Assembly (NCBI GenBank): GCA_947396885.1
Contig: OX377206.1
Coordinates: forward strand, 8,997,050-9,061,049
Reading direction: 5' to 3'
DNA length: 64,000 nt
From: Heligmosomoides polygyrus polygyrus
Taxonomy: Eukaryota > Nematoda > Chromadorea > Rhabditida > Heligmosomidae
The notes under the pieces are model-generated. The model had not been told where the DNA came from. It ran no database searches and worked only from the letters and a program-made list of their open reading frames with translations. A program made the position numbers and the translations under genes. Position 1 is the stretch's first letter. Each line of letters begins with the position of its first letter. Positions 1 through 10,300 of the stretch are shown here, piece after piece.

Positions 1-900
1 AGTTTTGTAGGGTTAGGTTCAATTTCGCATGCTTTCTTCTGAGGACTCCTTTTAGCGCTGAAAAATTTATGCCCTCCTTTAAAACAAGCTTTATCCCACC
101 ATTTTTTCTTAAAATGTTTTTACAGCACTCCAAACAGTATATTCTCGACTTATTCCACTTATTAGGACTGATAAATTTAAAAAATCAAAAAAAGTCGTAC
201 TAAATGCCAATCATGAAAATTTTATTTCGCATTCTTAACCATTTATGTTATGGTTATTGGCTGGAATAAACGTAAACATAAATGCTTCCTTGGACGAAAA
301 TATTCGATTCATGTCGCGAAGGCGATCAGCATTTGGAGGTGGGAAAGATGCAAATCGTCATACCATTCAAAGAAAGTGTGTAGGGTCGGAATTCCAAACT
401 CTGCTGCCCATCTTCGCGACACGATCCAAATATTTAGACCTTCTCGAAAGGTCTCTTGTTTAATTCGGAAGACGTTCGTTTTGATCAGAAAAAATGTTCA
501 GTCGGATTTCAAAGTCGTAAAGCTAGCTTAAAGAGTATCAAATTTGATTTAAAAATTGTGCAAATTGAAAAAAGTGTCGAATTTTAGTTTAAGACGGTGT
601 ATAATTCACGTTCGTCGAGAATACTGTAAGAAGCTTCCCGTCGTTGTCTTCTACTGTAAAGGAGTGGCAGCTTTGCATACCAATAAGATCCCGTTGCAGA
701 TTCATGCGGCGACGATTACTTCGAGTCCTTCGAATGGAAAACAGATTAATAACCCTTCACGCATGTCTGCCTGAATACGACGCTACCGAAAGAAGCAGCC
801 GTTAGGAGGGCTTACCGCCGTAATCTCCGTCTTACTAGTCTGACACCGCCAATACTTCACGCAGGCGTTCCCGTAAAACGGAGACTGAACCGCACATTTT
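1..900. other. No feature seen
   Basis: AT-rich sequence with only short open frames on both strands and no recognisable domain, repeat or RNA. I see nothing that supports a gene here. Confidence 0.4.
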
Positions 901-1790
901 CAGGCCTTCGACAAAAATATCGGGACAATGGAGAAGCCATTATACGAATACCAGACGCTAAGTGGCCTAGCGGACACGAATCGTCTGCTTGAGGAGGGGC
1001 CTTGCACCCAAACATCGGAGACACATCGCCTGTGCAGGAACGCTCGTGATGCGACTTTGGCGGCAGGTATTCTGAACCCAGACGCTTCCGGCACGACGTC
1101 TGCGACACGTCTTTTGAATCCGGTCTGGAAGCCTGTTCCCCCCTTACTGGTTCCCCTTACTGATCCCCTTGCAGATCATCTTCCCCAGTCCCAGCTCCTG
1201 GTCCCTTTCGTTGTTTTCCTTATTGACTCCTTTATTGGTACGTTTTACTGGTACCCGGTCGTGGTCCCATCTAGGTCCTCCTTACAGTGCCCGCCCCTCT
1301 TACTGGTCCTACCATGTCCATGGTGCGACGTCGACCGCAGGTCTTCTGAACCCGGACGCTTCCGGCACGACATCTGCGACACGTCTCCTGAATCCGGTAC
1401 ATACACCTGGTCCCACCTCCCCCCTAACTGGACCCCTCTCACTGGTTCTCCTTGCCTGGTCTCCGCTTGCTGGCCCCTTTTTTTAGTGCCACCTCCTGGT
1501 CCCCTTCATCCACACTAACGGTCCCTTCTTACTGGATCCCCCATCCTGAACCGCCGCACGATTGTAGGGCCTTTGTTATAGCAATGCTTTCCCCGAGCGA
1601 AGCCTAATGATAACCCCCCCCCCCCATATCGATCGCGCGACGCGATGATTCGATATGAGAGAAATGGTATAACAAAGGCCTAACACGACGTCGGTGACAT
1701 GTCTTCTCAACACAAATGCTTGTTGCACAACCGCGACACGTCTTCTGAATCTGAACGTCTGTTGCACGACGTCGGTGACACCTCTTCTGA
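900..1790 (-). repeat. Degenerate minisatellite (GACGTG/CTTCTGAA type), minus orientation
   Basis: Read on the minus strand, units of roughly 36-40 bp recur around GATTCAGAAGACGTG, for example near 1070-1130, 1330-1400 and 1690-1780. Short units built on GGGGAACCAGTAA lie between them (1140-1540 in reverse). The same two unit types occur in direct orientation at 5860-6070, so this block and that one are inverted copies of one composite minisatellite. Open frames here (one of 196 codons on plus) shift between units and look incidental. Confidence 0.6.
1567..1680. mobile_element. Palindromic MITE, subfamily D
   Basis: Terminal inverted repeats GGGCCTTTGTTATA (left) and TATAACAAAGGCC (right) enclose a core with ATCGATCGCGCGACGCGAT and a 12-nt C run at 1614-1625. 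It is flanked by TA-type trinucleotides (TAG/TAA). The core resembles that of the other short palindromic elements in this window. It sits inside the minisatellite and interrupts its units. Confidence 0.6.
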
Positions 1791-1913
1791 ATAACTTTTT
1801 CAGAAATTAAGTACTTGTGAAAAGAAACACATGTTTGAGCTCAGCAGCTCGAGGTCTATCTCCTGACCTATAAACCTCAATAGAGTTGAACAATGTACAA
1901 TAGAGTTGAACAA

Positions 1914-1980
1914 TGTATATATATATATATATATATATATATCTATATATCTATATCTATATCTATATCTATATCTATCC
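1914..1980. repeat. (TA)n/(TATC)n microsatellite
   Basis: Uninterrupted TA dinucleotides pass into TATATC and CTATAT units. Confidence 0.95.
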
Positions 1981-2002
1981 TTCTATATAATAAGCCGCTA
2001 AC

Positions 2003-2116
2003 GTCTGTACGGGGCGGAGCGTCTGTACGGGGCGGAGCGTCTGTACGGGGGAGAGCGTCTGTACGGGGGAGAGCGTCTGTACGGGGGAGAGCGTCTGTAC
2101 GGGGCGGAGTGTCTGT
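2003..2116. repeat. 18-bp tandem repeat
   Basis: About six to seven copies of GCGTCTGTACGGGGCGGA, with GGGGGAGA variants in the middle copies. The 18-bp period keeps a frame open on both strands, which explains the low-complexity open frames here. The preceding TATATAATAAGCCGCTAA string at about 1983 recurs at about 3648. Confidence 0.9.
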
Positions 2117-2165
2117 CCAGGGGGGGATCAGTGACGGTCTGCCTGGCCATCTGGGTGCTGAACTG

Positions 2166-2475
2166 TGAGGGGGAATCGTGGGGGGAGGGGGGTTGCAGTT
2201 GTGCAACGTGCCTGGCGACTCAGTAGACGTGCCGAACACGTTGCCCAACGTGCCTGGCGAGTCAGTAGACGTGCCGAACACGCTGCCAAACGTGCCTGGA
2301 GATGCGGTGCTGGAGTCCTGTAAGGGGGAATCGTCGGAGGAGGGGGGTTGCAGTTGTGCAACGTGCCTGGCGACTCAGTAGACGTGCCGAACACGTTGCC
2401 CAACGTGCCTGGCGAGTCAGTAGACGTGCCGAACACGCTGCCAAACGTGCCTGGAGATGCGGTGTTGGAGTAGAG
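2166..2475. repeat. Higher-order tandem repeat, about 155-160 bp x 2
   Basis: A block starting GGGGGAATCGT and ending near GGAGATGCGGTG occurs twice (about 2168-2320 and 2325-2470). Each block holds three degenerate subunits of about 42 bp built on AACGTGCCTGGCGA. Related subunits occur at 5930-6010, so all these blocks belong to one minisatellite family. Confidence 0.85.
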
Positions 2476-2499
2476 AGAGGGGGGGTGTAGGGGGGGGTG

Positions 2500-3608
2500 T
2501 ATTTCGTTCAAGCGGTCCGAAACTTTAGCCTTGGGGGTAATCGAGGTCGCTGAACACGAATCTGAAGTTGATCAATCGATATCGATCGATAATATCGATT
2601 TTTCGTGTATTTCGTTAAAGCGGTCCGAAACTTTAGCCTTGGGGGTAATCGAGGTCGCTGAACACGAATCTGAAGTTGATCAATCGATATCGATCGATAA
2701 TATCGATTTTCGTGTATTTCGTTAAAGCGGTCCGAAACTTTAGCCTTGGGGGTAATCGAGGTCGCTGAACACGAATCTGAAGTTGATCAATCGATATCGA
2801 TCGATAATATCGATTTTTCGTGTATTTCGTTCAAGCGGTCCGAAACTTTAGCCTTGGGGGTAATCGAGGTCGCTGAACACGAATCTAAAGTTGATCAATC
2901 GATATCGATCGATAATATCGATTTTTCGTGTATTTCGTTCAAGCGGTCCGAAACTTTAGCCTTGGGGGTAATCGAGGTCGCTGAACACGAATCTGAAGTT
3001 GATCAATCGATATCGATCGATAATATCGATTTTTCGTGTATTTCGTTAAAGCGGTCCGAAACTTTAGCCTTGGGGGTAATCGAGGTCGCTGAACACGAAT
3101 CTGAAGTTGATCAATCGATATCGATCGATAATATCGATTTTTCGTGTATTTCGTCCAAGCGGTCCGAAACTTTAGCCTTGGGGGTAATCGAGGTCGCTGA
3201 ACACGAATCTGAAGTTGATCAATCGATATCGATCGATAATATCGATTTTTTCGTGTATTTCGTTCAAGCGGTCCGAAACTTTAGCCTTGGGGGTAATCGA
3301 GGTCGCTGAACACGAATCTAAAGTTGATCAATCGATATCGATCGATAATATCGATTTTTCGTGTATTTCGTTCAAGCGGTCCGAAACTTTAGCCTTGGGG
3401 GTAATCGAGGTCGCTGAACACGAATCTGAAGTTGATCAATCGATATCGATCGATAATATCGATTTTTCGTGTATTTCGTCCAAGCGGTCCGAAACTTTAG
3501 CCTTGGGGGTAATCGAGGTCGCTGAAGACGAATCTGAAGTTGATCAATCGATATCGGTCGATATTATCGATCTTTTGTGGATGCCATTCAAGCGGTGTGG
3601 AATTTAAG
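2500..3608. repeat. 108-bp satellite array, about 10 copies
   Basis: Direct tandem array with a 108-bp period, anchored by ACTTTAGCCTTGGGGGTAAT at 2522, 2630 and onward to about 3490. Copies are nearly identical and carry single-base indels near 2705 and 3243 that shift the frame. Each unit contains AT/CG palindromes (CGATATCGATCGATAATATC). 108 bp equals 36 codons, so long open frames appear, but the substitutions seen change amino acids and the indels break the frame. I read it as satellite, not protein. Confidence 0.95.
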
Positions 3609-3639
3609 GCGTGTAGGTGGTGGAGGTCATCATCATCCT

Positions 3640-4590
3640 TCTTCCTTCTATATAATAAGCCGCTAAGGGGAGTGTAACTTCTGTCAGTCTGTACGGGATG
3701 CCGTGTCAGTCCAGGGCGACGTGTTTGTCCTGTCTGTCCAGGAGGGGTCCAGTAACGATATGCCTCTATCCGGTGTTGGAGGAGTGCGAGGGAAGTGTGA
3801 GGGGAAAATCGGTGACGATGACATCGACAGCCTTAGTCACCGTTACCTACCGTACCCTACCATAATCGGCTGAAATTTCAAAGAAGGATGTTAGATTCGT
3901 GATCAGCACGCTAATTAACCACCCCCCCCCCTAGGCGAAGTGTGGGCGAAGTTTTTTTCGTAGCTCTACTCTACCTCTGGAGTGAGCGATCTCTAAGCAG
4001 GAGGGTGCAGACACTGCACTCTACTTCCCTTCAGTGCTTTTTCTCAAGAATTATTGACTTGACGTTTTGAATTTAAAATTACGCGGGTGTTTTGAATCTA
4101 GGCGGGACCTAATCGAAGCGCAGTGGCGCTCTCTGACTTTGCCGACGGATTCATTTTCTCCTAATCAAAGCGCGGTGGCGCTCTCTGACGTCTTCGACGG
4201 ATTCATTTTCTATTTCGAGGAGTTTTGACTTGCTTTTTCGGTGTTTCGCTTTTGATTAGCCTCATTGATTACGCTGCGATCCGTTGAACAGCTGAAGGGA
4301 GGCATCCTGATATCGCTGATGAAGGGGGGGGGGGGGGTGAGACAACGGCTGGATGATTCGTTTCAGTCAGAGGCTGAGTCACTTTATCAGCAAAATCGCT
4401 CCGAAGAAATCAAACTGTTGAAAAAGTCCGGGTGAAATGGTTAGAAGTTCGAGCGTGAGTGTCTTCTGTTGTTTTTGATCGTTTCTGATGTTCGGCTCGC
4501 GTCTTCTGACGTCTTCGACGATTTCGTTTTCTATTTCGAGGAGTTTGACTTGCTTTTTGGGTGTTTCGCTTTTGATTGGCATCACTGATT
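3640..4590. repeat. 0.95-kb tandem duplication, copy 1
   Basis: Sequence from about 3790 to 4590 recurs about 947 bp downstream (GGTGACGATGACATCGACAG at 3811 and 4758) and in part again at 5613. Each copy contains a C run at AATTAACCAC-(C)n-TAGGCG and two subunits built on GTGGCGCTCTCTGAC. No coding signal was seen. Confidence 0.85.
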
Positions 4591-4675
4591 ACGCTGCGAT
4601 CAGGTGAACAGCGGAAGGAGGCATCTTGATATCGGCAGATATCAAGATGCCTCCTTCATCGAGCCGTTGTCTCAC

Positions 4676-4709
<34 letters not shown>

Positions 4710-5540
4710 TTCATCAGCGATATCTGCAGGAGTGTGAGGGAAGTGTGAGGGAAAATCGGTGACGATGACATCGACAGCCTTAGTCACCGTTACCTACCGT
4801 ACCCTACCATAATCGGCTGAAATTTCAAAGAAGGATGTTAGATTCGTGATCAGCACGCTAATTAACCACCCCCCCCCCCCCTAGGCGAAGTGTGGGCGAA
4901 GTTTTTTTCGTAGCTCTACTCTACCTCTGGAGTGAGCGATCTCTAAGCAGGAGGGTGCAGACACTGCACTCTACTTCCCTTCAGTGCTTTTTCTCAAGAA
5001 TTATTGACTTGACGTTTTGAATTTAAAATTACGCGGGTGTTTTGAATCTAGGCGGGACCTAATCGAAGCGCAGTGGCGCTCTCTGACTTTGCCGACGGAT
5101 TCATTTTCTCCTAATCAAAGCGCGGTGGCGCTCTCTGACGTCTTCGACGATTTCGTTTTCTATTTCGAGGAGTTTGACTTGCTTTTTGGGTGTTTCGCTT
5201 TTGATTGACATCACTGATTACGCTGCGATCAGGTGAACAGCGGAAGGAGGCATCGTGATATTGCTGATGAAGGGGGGGGGGGGTGAGACAACGGCTCGAT
5301 GATTCGTTTCAGTCAGAGGCTGAGTCATTTTATCAGCGAAATCGCTCCGAAGAAATCAAACTGTTGAGAAAATCCGAGTGAAATGGTTAGAAGTTCGAGC
5401 GTGAGTGTCTTCTTTTGTTTTTGATCGTTTCTGATGTTAGGCTCGCGTCTCCTGGCGTCTTCGACGGATTCTGTTTCTATCTCGAGGAGTTTGTCGTCCA
5501 ATATGCTATGGCGATCCTGATCAGTAGCTACCGTGCTGCA
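4590..5540. repeat. 0.95-kb tandem duplication, copy 2
   Basis: Second copy of the block at 3640-4590, well conserved except for homopolymer length and the inverted insertion at its left edge. A shorter third copy of its first 150 bp lies at 5600-5750. Confidence 0.85.
4613..4735. repeat. Inverted duplication with a 33-nt poly-C run
   Basis: GGAGGCATCTTGATATC is followed within a few bases by its reverse complement GATATCAAGATGCCTCC. The sequence then continues as the reverse complement of the nearby block (ACAACGGCT, poly-G, CTGATGAAG), including an uninterrupted run of 33 C at 4677-4709. This is a foldback, either a real local inversion or an assembly artefact. Confidence 0.85.
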
Positions 5541-5859
5541 GCGTAATACGAGAAATTGCTGCAGGATTCGTGTTTATCACCCCAAATAGCCCCCTTAGCA
5601 CTGGGGAGAATCGGTGATGATGACATCGACAGCCTTTGTCACCGTTACCTACCGTACCCTACCATAATCGTCTGAAATTTTAAAGAAGGATGTTAGATTC
5701 GTGATCAGCACGCTAATTAATCCACCCCCCCCTCCTCCTAGGGGAAGTGTGGGCGAAGTTTTTGGGAGTGTTGGCGAGGTCGAAGTTCGTTTTCAGAACT
5801 TCGATCGCCGTCAATTGATACTGATCAAATTATGGGGAGCAAAAAGCAGAAAATACCCG

Positions 5860-6070
5860 AGCGTCTTCTTCGTGCCAGGGATTCAGAAGACGTGCGCAGT
5901 ACGTCGCATGACGTTTCAAAGACGTCGCTCAACGTGTTTGGGGATTCAGGTGACGTGTCGAAGGCATCGTCCAATATGCCTGGGGATTCAGAAGACGTGC
6001 CGAAGACGTCGTCAGCTAAGGGGGATCATTGAGGGGAACCAGTACCAGTAATGGGGGAACGTTTCACTAA
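5860..6070 (+). repeat. Degenerate minisatellite (GACGTG/CTTCTGAA type), plus orientation
   Basis: Four to five units built on GGGGATTCAGAAGACGTG are followed by units built on GGGGAACCAGTA. It is the inverted counterpart of the 900-1790 block. Confidence 0.7.
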
Positions 6071-6268
6071 GGAGAACCAGTAGCGTGGAACCAATAGATC
6101 GCCCTATCTTACTATATACTGCACGTACTGAGAGCCTTTTCTACTCCTAGGTAGGGAAAAACCTGTACAAGTAGACCAGCTAGCTTGATGTCATTGTCCT
6201 TAGCTTAGAGATACTGCAACATCGCGCGAAGCGCGCAAGTGCGAGGCACGCCGATAGGCGTGACGGAG

Positions 6269-6468
6269 NNNNNNNNNNNNNNNNNNNNNNNNNNNNNNNN
6301 NNNNNNNNNNNNNNNNNNNNNNNNNNNNNNNNNNNNNNNNNNNNNNNNNNNNNNNNNNNNNNNNNNNNNNNNNNNNNNNNNNNNNNNNNNNNNNNNNNNN
6401 NNNNNNNNNNNNNNNNNNNNNNNNNNNNNNNNNNNNNNNNNNNNNNNNNNNNNNNNNNNNNNNNNNNN
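6269..6468. other. Assembly gap (200 N)
   Basis: Exactly 200 unknown bases, the size scaffolders often use as a placeholder. Open frames crossing it are meaningless. Confidence 1.
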
Positions 6469-6642
6469 AATTGCTCTAAGACAGCTTGCATCTAGAGTAC
6501 GCCGTGAACAATGCATATAGACTAGAACATGTAGTTGCAGCTACAAACGTCTTCCCTTCCACAGAATTCTAAAAATTTTACTATTATTTTCAGTTTTTTG
6601 TAAAGACTAGTGCCAAGTAGATTGAGATGATATGGGTTGGTA

Positions 6643-6679
6643 GGCTCTGAGGAAGGCGAAACTCACCGAAACGTAAGCC
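6643..6679 (+). ncRNA. Hammerhead-ribozyme-like motif (type I, candidate)
   Basis: The sequence fits a type I hammerhead core. GGCT (stem I) is followed by CTGAGGA (the CUGANGA box, 6647-6653), a stem II (GGCG, loop AAACT, CACC) with one mismatch, GAAA (6668-6671), the palindrome-containing CGTA, and AGCC closing stem I with four Watson-Crick pairs. Stem III is at most one pair (A-U in ACGU), as reported for hammerheads of Penelope-like retroelements, where dimerisation supplies stem III. The stem II mismatch suggests decay. No Penelope coding sequence is visible nearby. Confidence 0.4.
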
Positions 6680-6748
6680 GAATAAAGAAGTGTATAACAA
6701 TCTTGGTAAACGGCTATAACAAGAATACACTAACAGCTTAACAACACA

Positions 6749-7055
6749 ATGTGGGAGACACATGGGTACTACGTCCGAAGGAGCGCTCCACACCAGGTGG
6801 AAAGTTGTGATGCGAGGGCCAGATCGATCGACATTATCGATCGCCTGACGGGTGATTTCGGTTCGGTTTTCTCCAGGTTTAACCGATCAGGGGGGGGGGG
6901 GGGGAGTTGGGAGACACGTGGGTGCTACATACGAAGGAGTGCTCCACATCAGGTGGAAAGTTGTAATGGGAAGGCCACATCGATCGATATTATCGATCAC
7001 CTGACAGGTGATTTCGGTTGGGTTTTCTCCCAGATTTATCGAAAGTCGAACTTGG
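6749..7055. repeat. 155-bp tandem duplication
   Basis: Two copies of a block starting TGGGAGACAC and ending in GGTTTTCTCC (about 6751-6903 and 6908-7035). The junction is a 15-nt G run (6890-6904). Each copy contains ATCGATCGACATTATCGATC-like palindromes. Confidence 0.85.
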
Positions 7056-7170
7056 GTAGTGAAAACCTTATGTTTGTTTTTAATTATTTTGGAATTCAGA
7101 GGTAACTTTGGCCCAGGAAATTTAGTAAGAAATAAAAAACACGCCATGGAAGAATATGGCAAAGAGCGAC

Positions 7171-7304
7171 CTGCCTGATTTAGTGGCGTCGATTCTTGAG
7201 CCAGTTTCTTGGTGCCGTTCAACTCTTCCATCGGCACACCGTGTTTGGTCACGTTTCGGTTCTCCGGCACATACGTCCTTTCCGTCTCGAATCTCTGCCT
7301 CGGC
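7171..7304 (-). CDS. GPCR exon: cytoplasmic tail, 3' end uncertain
   Basis: Acceptor GTTTAAG; its first base completes the Lys codon left open by the TM7 exon after an intron of only 105 bp. The tail reads [17 protein letters not shown] and on to [10 protein letters not shown] end it at a weak possible donor (GTCGCT) because the frame runs on without a stop into the 155-bp tandem repeat. The true end or next exon is unresolved. Confidence 0.7.
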
Positions 7305-10300
7305 CTTAAACGTTCACTTCAGAATAGAAATGCGTCGCAGTGACAAGTGGTAGTGATGGTGTCCTTGTCAGTAGTAGTAGTAAAATAAAAGTCAACACGT
7401 CGAACTCACTTGAAGAACTCAATTGGCACTTTGGACAGTTGTCTCTTGAGAGCGTTCTGAATTTCACTATTCAAGAAGCAGTAGAGGACCGCAATAAAGA
7501 TACCCTGAAATAGAGAACGTATTAGACATCGCGCTCCTCGCTAATTAGCCGCCGATTCAATTATCGGAACCTGGCGAGCGGAGAACAGAAAGGAAGCGGT
7601 TCGGCTCCAGTTTGGTTCACTAATGGGGTGGCGGCGCGCCAAAAACAACCAGAAATCGGAACAGCCAGTTGAAAATAGTCCGCGCCGTTCGGAAACGAAT
7701 TGACGCCAAATGTTCACCCCGGCTATATTTTTGAGAAACTTGATGTGAAAAACTATAGCTATACTTAAAATTGAAACGATTTTTTTCAAAAAGAAGGCCC
7801 ATAATTGTCGGTGTTGCTTTTGAGTTCGCCGCCCATTTAACCTCTACCCGCTATTGTGATGGTTATAGAGAATCCTCTATTCTTTTGTAGCTTTGGTAGA
7901 TTTACGGTGTATTACTATAAGGTGGTCGATTTCATATGTATTGTTCTTAATGGATGATTTGTCATGTATTCTGATTGATTCATTATCACTAGGCGGATCT
8001 TCTGAAGAGTTTCAAAACATTTCACAAATATTTGCTTATCATGTTTACATCTTCTTATCATACCAGCTGGTCCAGCCTACTTCGCCTGTATAGAAGAAGC
8101 CCCGTGAGCTCGAAAGCTGTGCCTTTCAATCTTTACATTTTCTTGACCTGTTTTGGTAAAGCGGTGTTTAATTACCCAAGTTTGAGGTGCCGTCCGCAAT
8201 CCAGCGTGGCATATGGTGCACCTTTATCTAACATTTGGCCTATCCCATCTTCTCGGCGAATGATATGCCGGCGCAAACGAGTACGGTTCCATTTTACCGG
8301 CTGCTGAAGGATGGAAAGCTTGGCTGTTCCTAGCGCAATCCGCGTCAAGGATCTCGATTTCCGGTGCACGCCACAGCCTGCGCCTCCACCGACTGCGCTA
8401 GCGCGTACCCAAAGATGAACAAAATAGTCTGTGGAATCGCTACTAATCTCGATCGGCTTTGTTGGGTTCTGCTATGAAATCAGCGTTGAAGTTGGGCTTG
8501 GCGCGAATATGATGACCAGTGAAAGAATTTCATAACAAGTGACAGCATCGATCGGCCACCCATTATTGACCGATTTTATCGATTTTAGCTCATGGTTGAC
8601 GGTTTGAGGAAAAAGGAATCATACGCAAAAAATGACTAAATGAACGAGCTTCACGACTAGTATATTTTATCGATCGATTTTATTGATATCGCCTAGGGGC
8701 CACCGGCTGACTGTTAGCTTATTAGAATCCATCGTCAGAAACTGCATAAATATTGATTTTTGAGTGCGTTGCCTCAAGTTAAGCGACATATATTTAAGTG
8801 GGACGTTGTGGTACAGGTAGGTTAATACCGAAGTGTTTATATGTCGCGATCCCCTAGATCGATATCGAGCTCGATTCCACTTCTAGTAAAAAATCCCAGT
8901 CAATCGATAAAGAAGAAGGCACTGAATTGGCGATCTCAAAAATTGCTGTGCAGGCTTAATAAATGGATCACAATGTCGTTATGAGGATTCTTAAAAATCT
9001 AAGGGAAAGCTGAAATCGCAAAAACTGTTTCGGAGCACAATCCTAATCGGAGGGGCGGGAGTAGATGATGTATGTTTGGACTCACCACCCCCTCCCTTGA
9101 ACCTCTCCGAGAGCTGCATCTGCTGCCCCATGACATTGATGATTCTTGGGGAGATTCAGATGAAGTGCGATTTGTCGTGATAGTGTGGACACAACTGCCA
9201 CCTTTGGTGCTACCTCTCCCGACTAGGAGAGATCTGATTTTTTTTTACTGGGAAACTTGAAAACAGGCTCTACATTTACATACATACATTTCGCTTTAAG
9301 TAGTTAGAAGCTTCTTGAAGCTTTAAAACTAAACTCTTAAGCCATTGTCATTCCTTTCCTTCTCTTTTAAGAAGCATTTTAAAAAGGGAAAAAATAGCTG
9401 TTCCAGGAGGTTACACAACTCATTAGAGGGCGAATTATTTTTCGAAAAGTTTCCACTAACCGTTTTCAGATGACTTAGTCCTAGTTTTCTTATTGGATTA
9501 GAAATTCATTTTACGTTATGATCTAGTTTCTAGGATGAAGCTACTGCTACTCAAGGAACAGCTACTGAAGCGCACCGCTTTCTCACCAGAAAACGAAATT
9601 TTTTTGCTCAACTCGTTTTTTACTCAAAACGCTGGTCCCATTGCCGACGTAGCCAGCCACTCCATCATTCTATGAATTTTCAACGACCTTTCGTTGACGC
9701 TCGAGAGTCACTCGCTCGCCTCCCGAATAAATCCCTAAGCGATCGCGTTGCTGGACGTAATCCCCGAGGATTACGTCTTCTTGCAACGACGACCTTCCTA
9801 ACCCGTCTTCATCTTCGCTACCCCAATTCTCCACTCCCCGCGCTCTCTTCACATCGCTTCCCTCCCTCCACACCTTCAAGTTCTTAATTATCCAATTGTC
9901 TTCTCGGATGGAGAGAGAAATCGCGACTCTCGAAAGCTCATGGCAGAAGTATTAAATTGTCCAAAGAACGAAGGAGACCTCGGTTTTGGCGAAGAAAGCA
10001 GCTCGATCCTTTCAATAGCGTTCTACCCTTTCAATCAGCGCCTTTTTATAGACATCCCGAGACCATGACGACGACGATGATGATGATGTCAGTGATGACA
10101 GATCATACCTGAGAGTGTTGAAGAATCGCCGATCCGAGCATGTACACAGCGCTCGGCTTGTCCGGCTCGTAGAAGAGCGGAATATTCGACACACCGAGAA
10201 GTGGCACCAGCAGCAACGTCGCTTTGATTGTACGCCTGAAGTTCTTACATGCATTGAAGAACTGATGCAGAAATCTGAGAACAAATTCGAAGGAAATTTC

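Larger units (their letters stand above)
7505..10108. other. GPCR intron (TM6-TM7)
   Basis: Holds the SL1-like sequence at 8165, a SINE fragment (8330-8413), an ATCGAT-rich repeat (8500-8700), an inverted-repeat element (9039-9232) and a hairpin (9746-9788). No other exon is supported. Confidence 0.7.

Noticed and set aside
1169..1518. Plus-strand proline-rich open frames of 105 and 196 codons
   Set aside because: They are translations of the inverted minisatellite and change frame between units.
2746..3607. Long open frames in the 108-bp array as a repetitive protein gene
   Set aside because: The period is a multiple of three so any open unit repeats; single-base indels shift the frame and differences are non-synonymous.
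2500..3608. CRISPR array
   Set aside because: Units are contiguous without unique spacers and the genome is eukaryotic; the 158-bp array at 37690 fails for the same reason.
6180..6520. Open frames spanning the N gap
   Set aside because: They are mostly unknown bases.
9670..9887. Coding exon between TM6 and TM7
   Set aside because: Frames are open on both strands, but the class B TM6 and TM7 exons join without it and no splice signals flank it convincingly.
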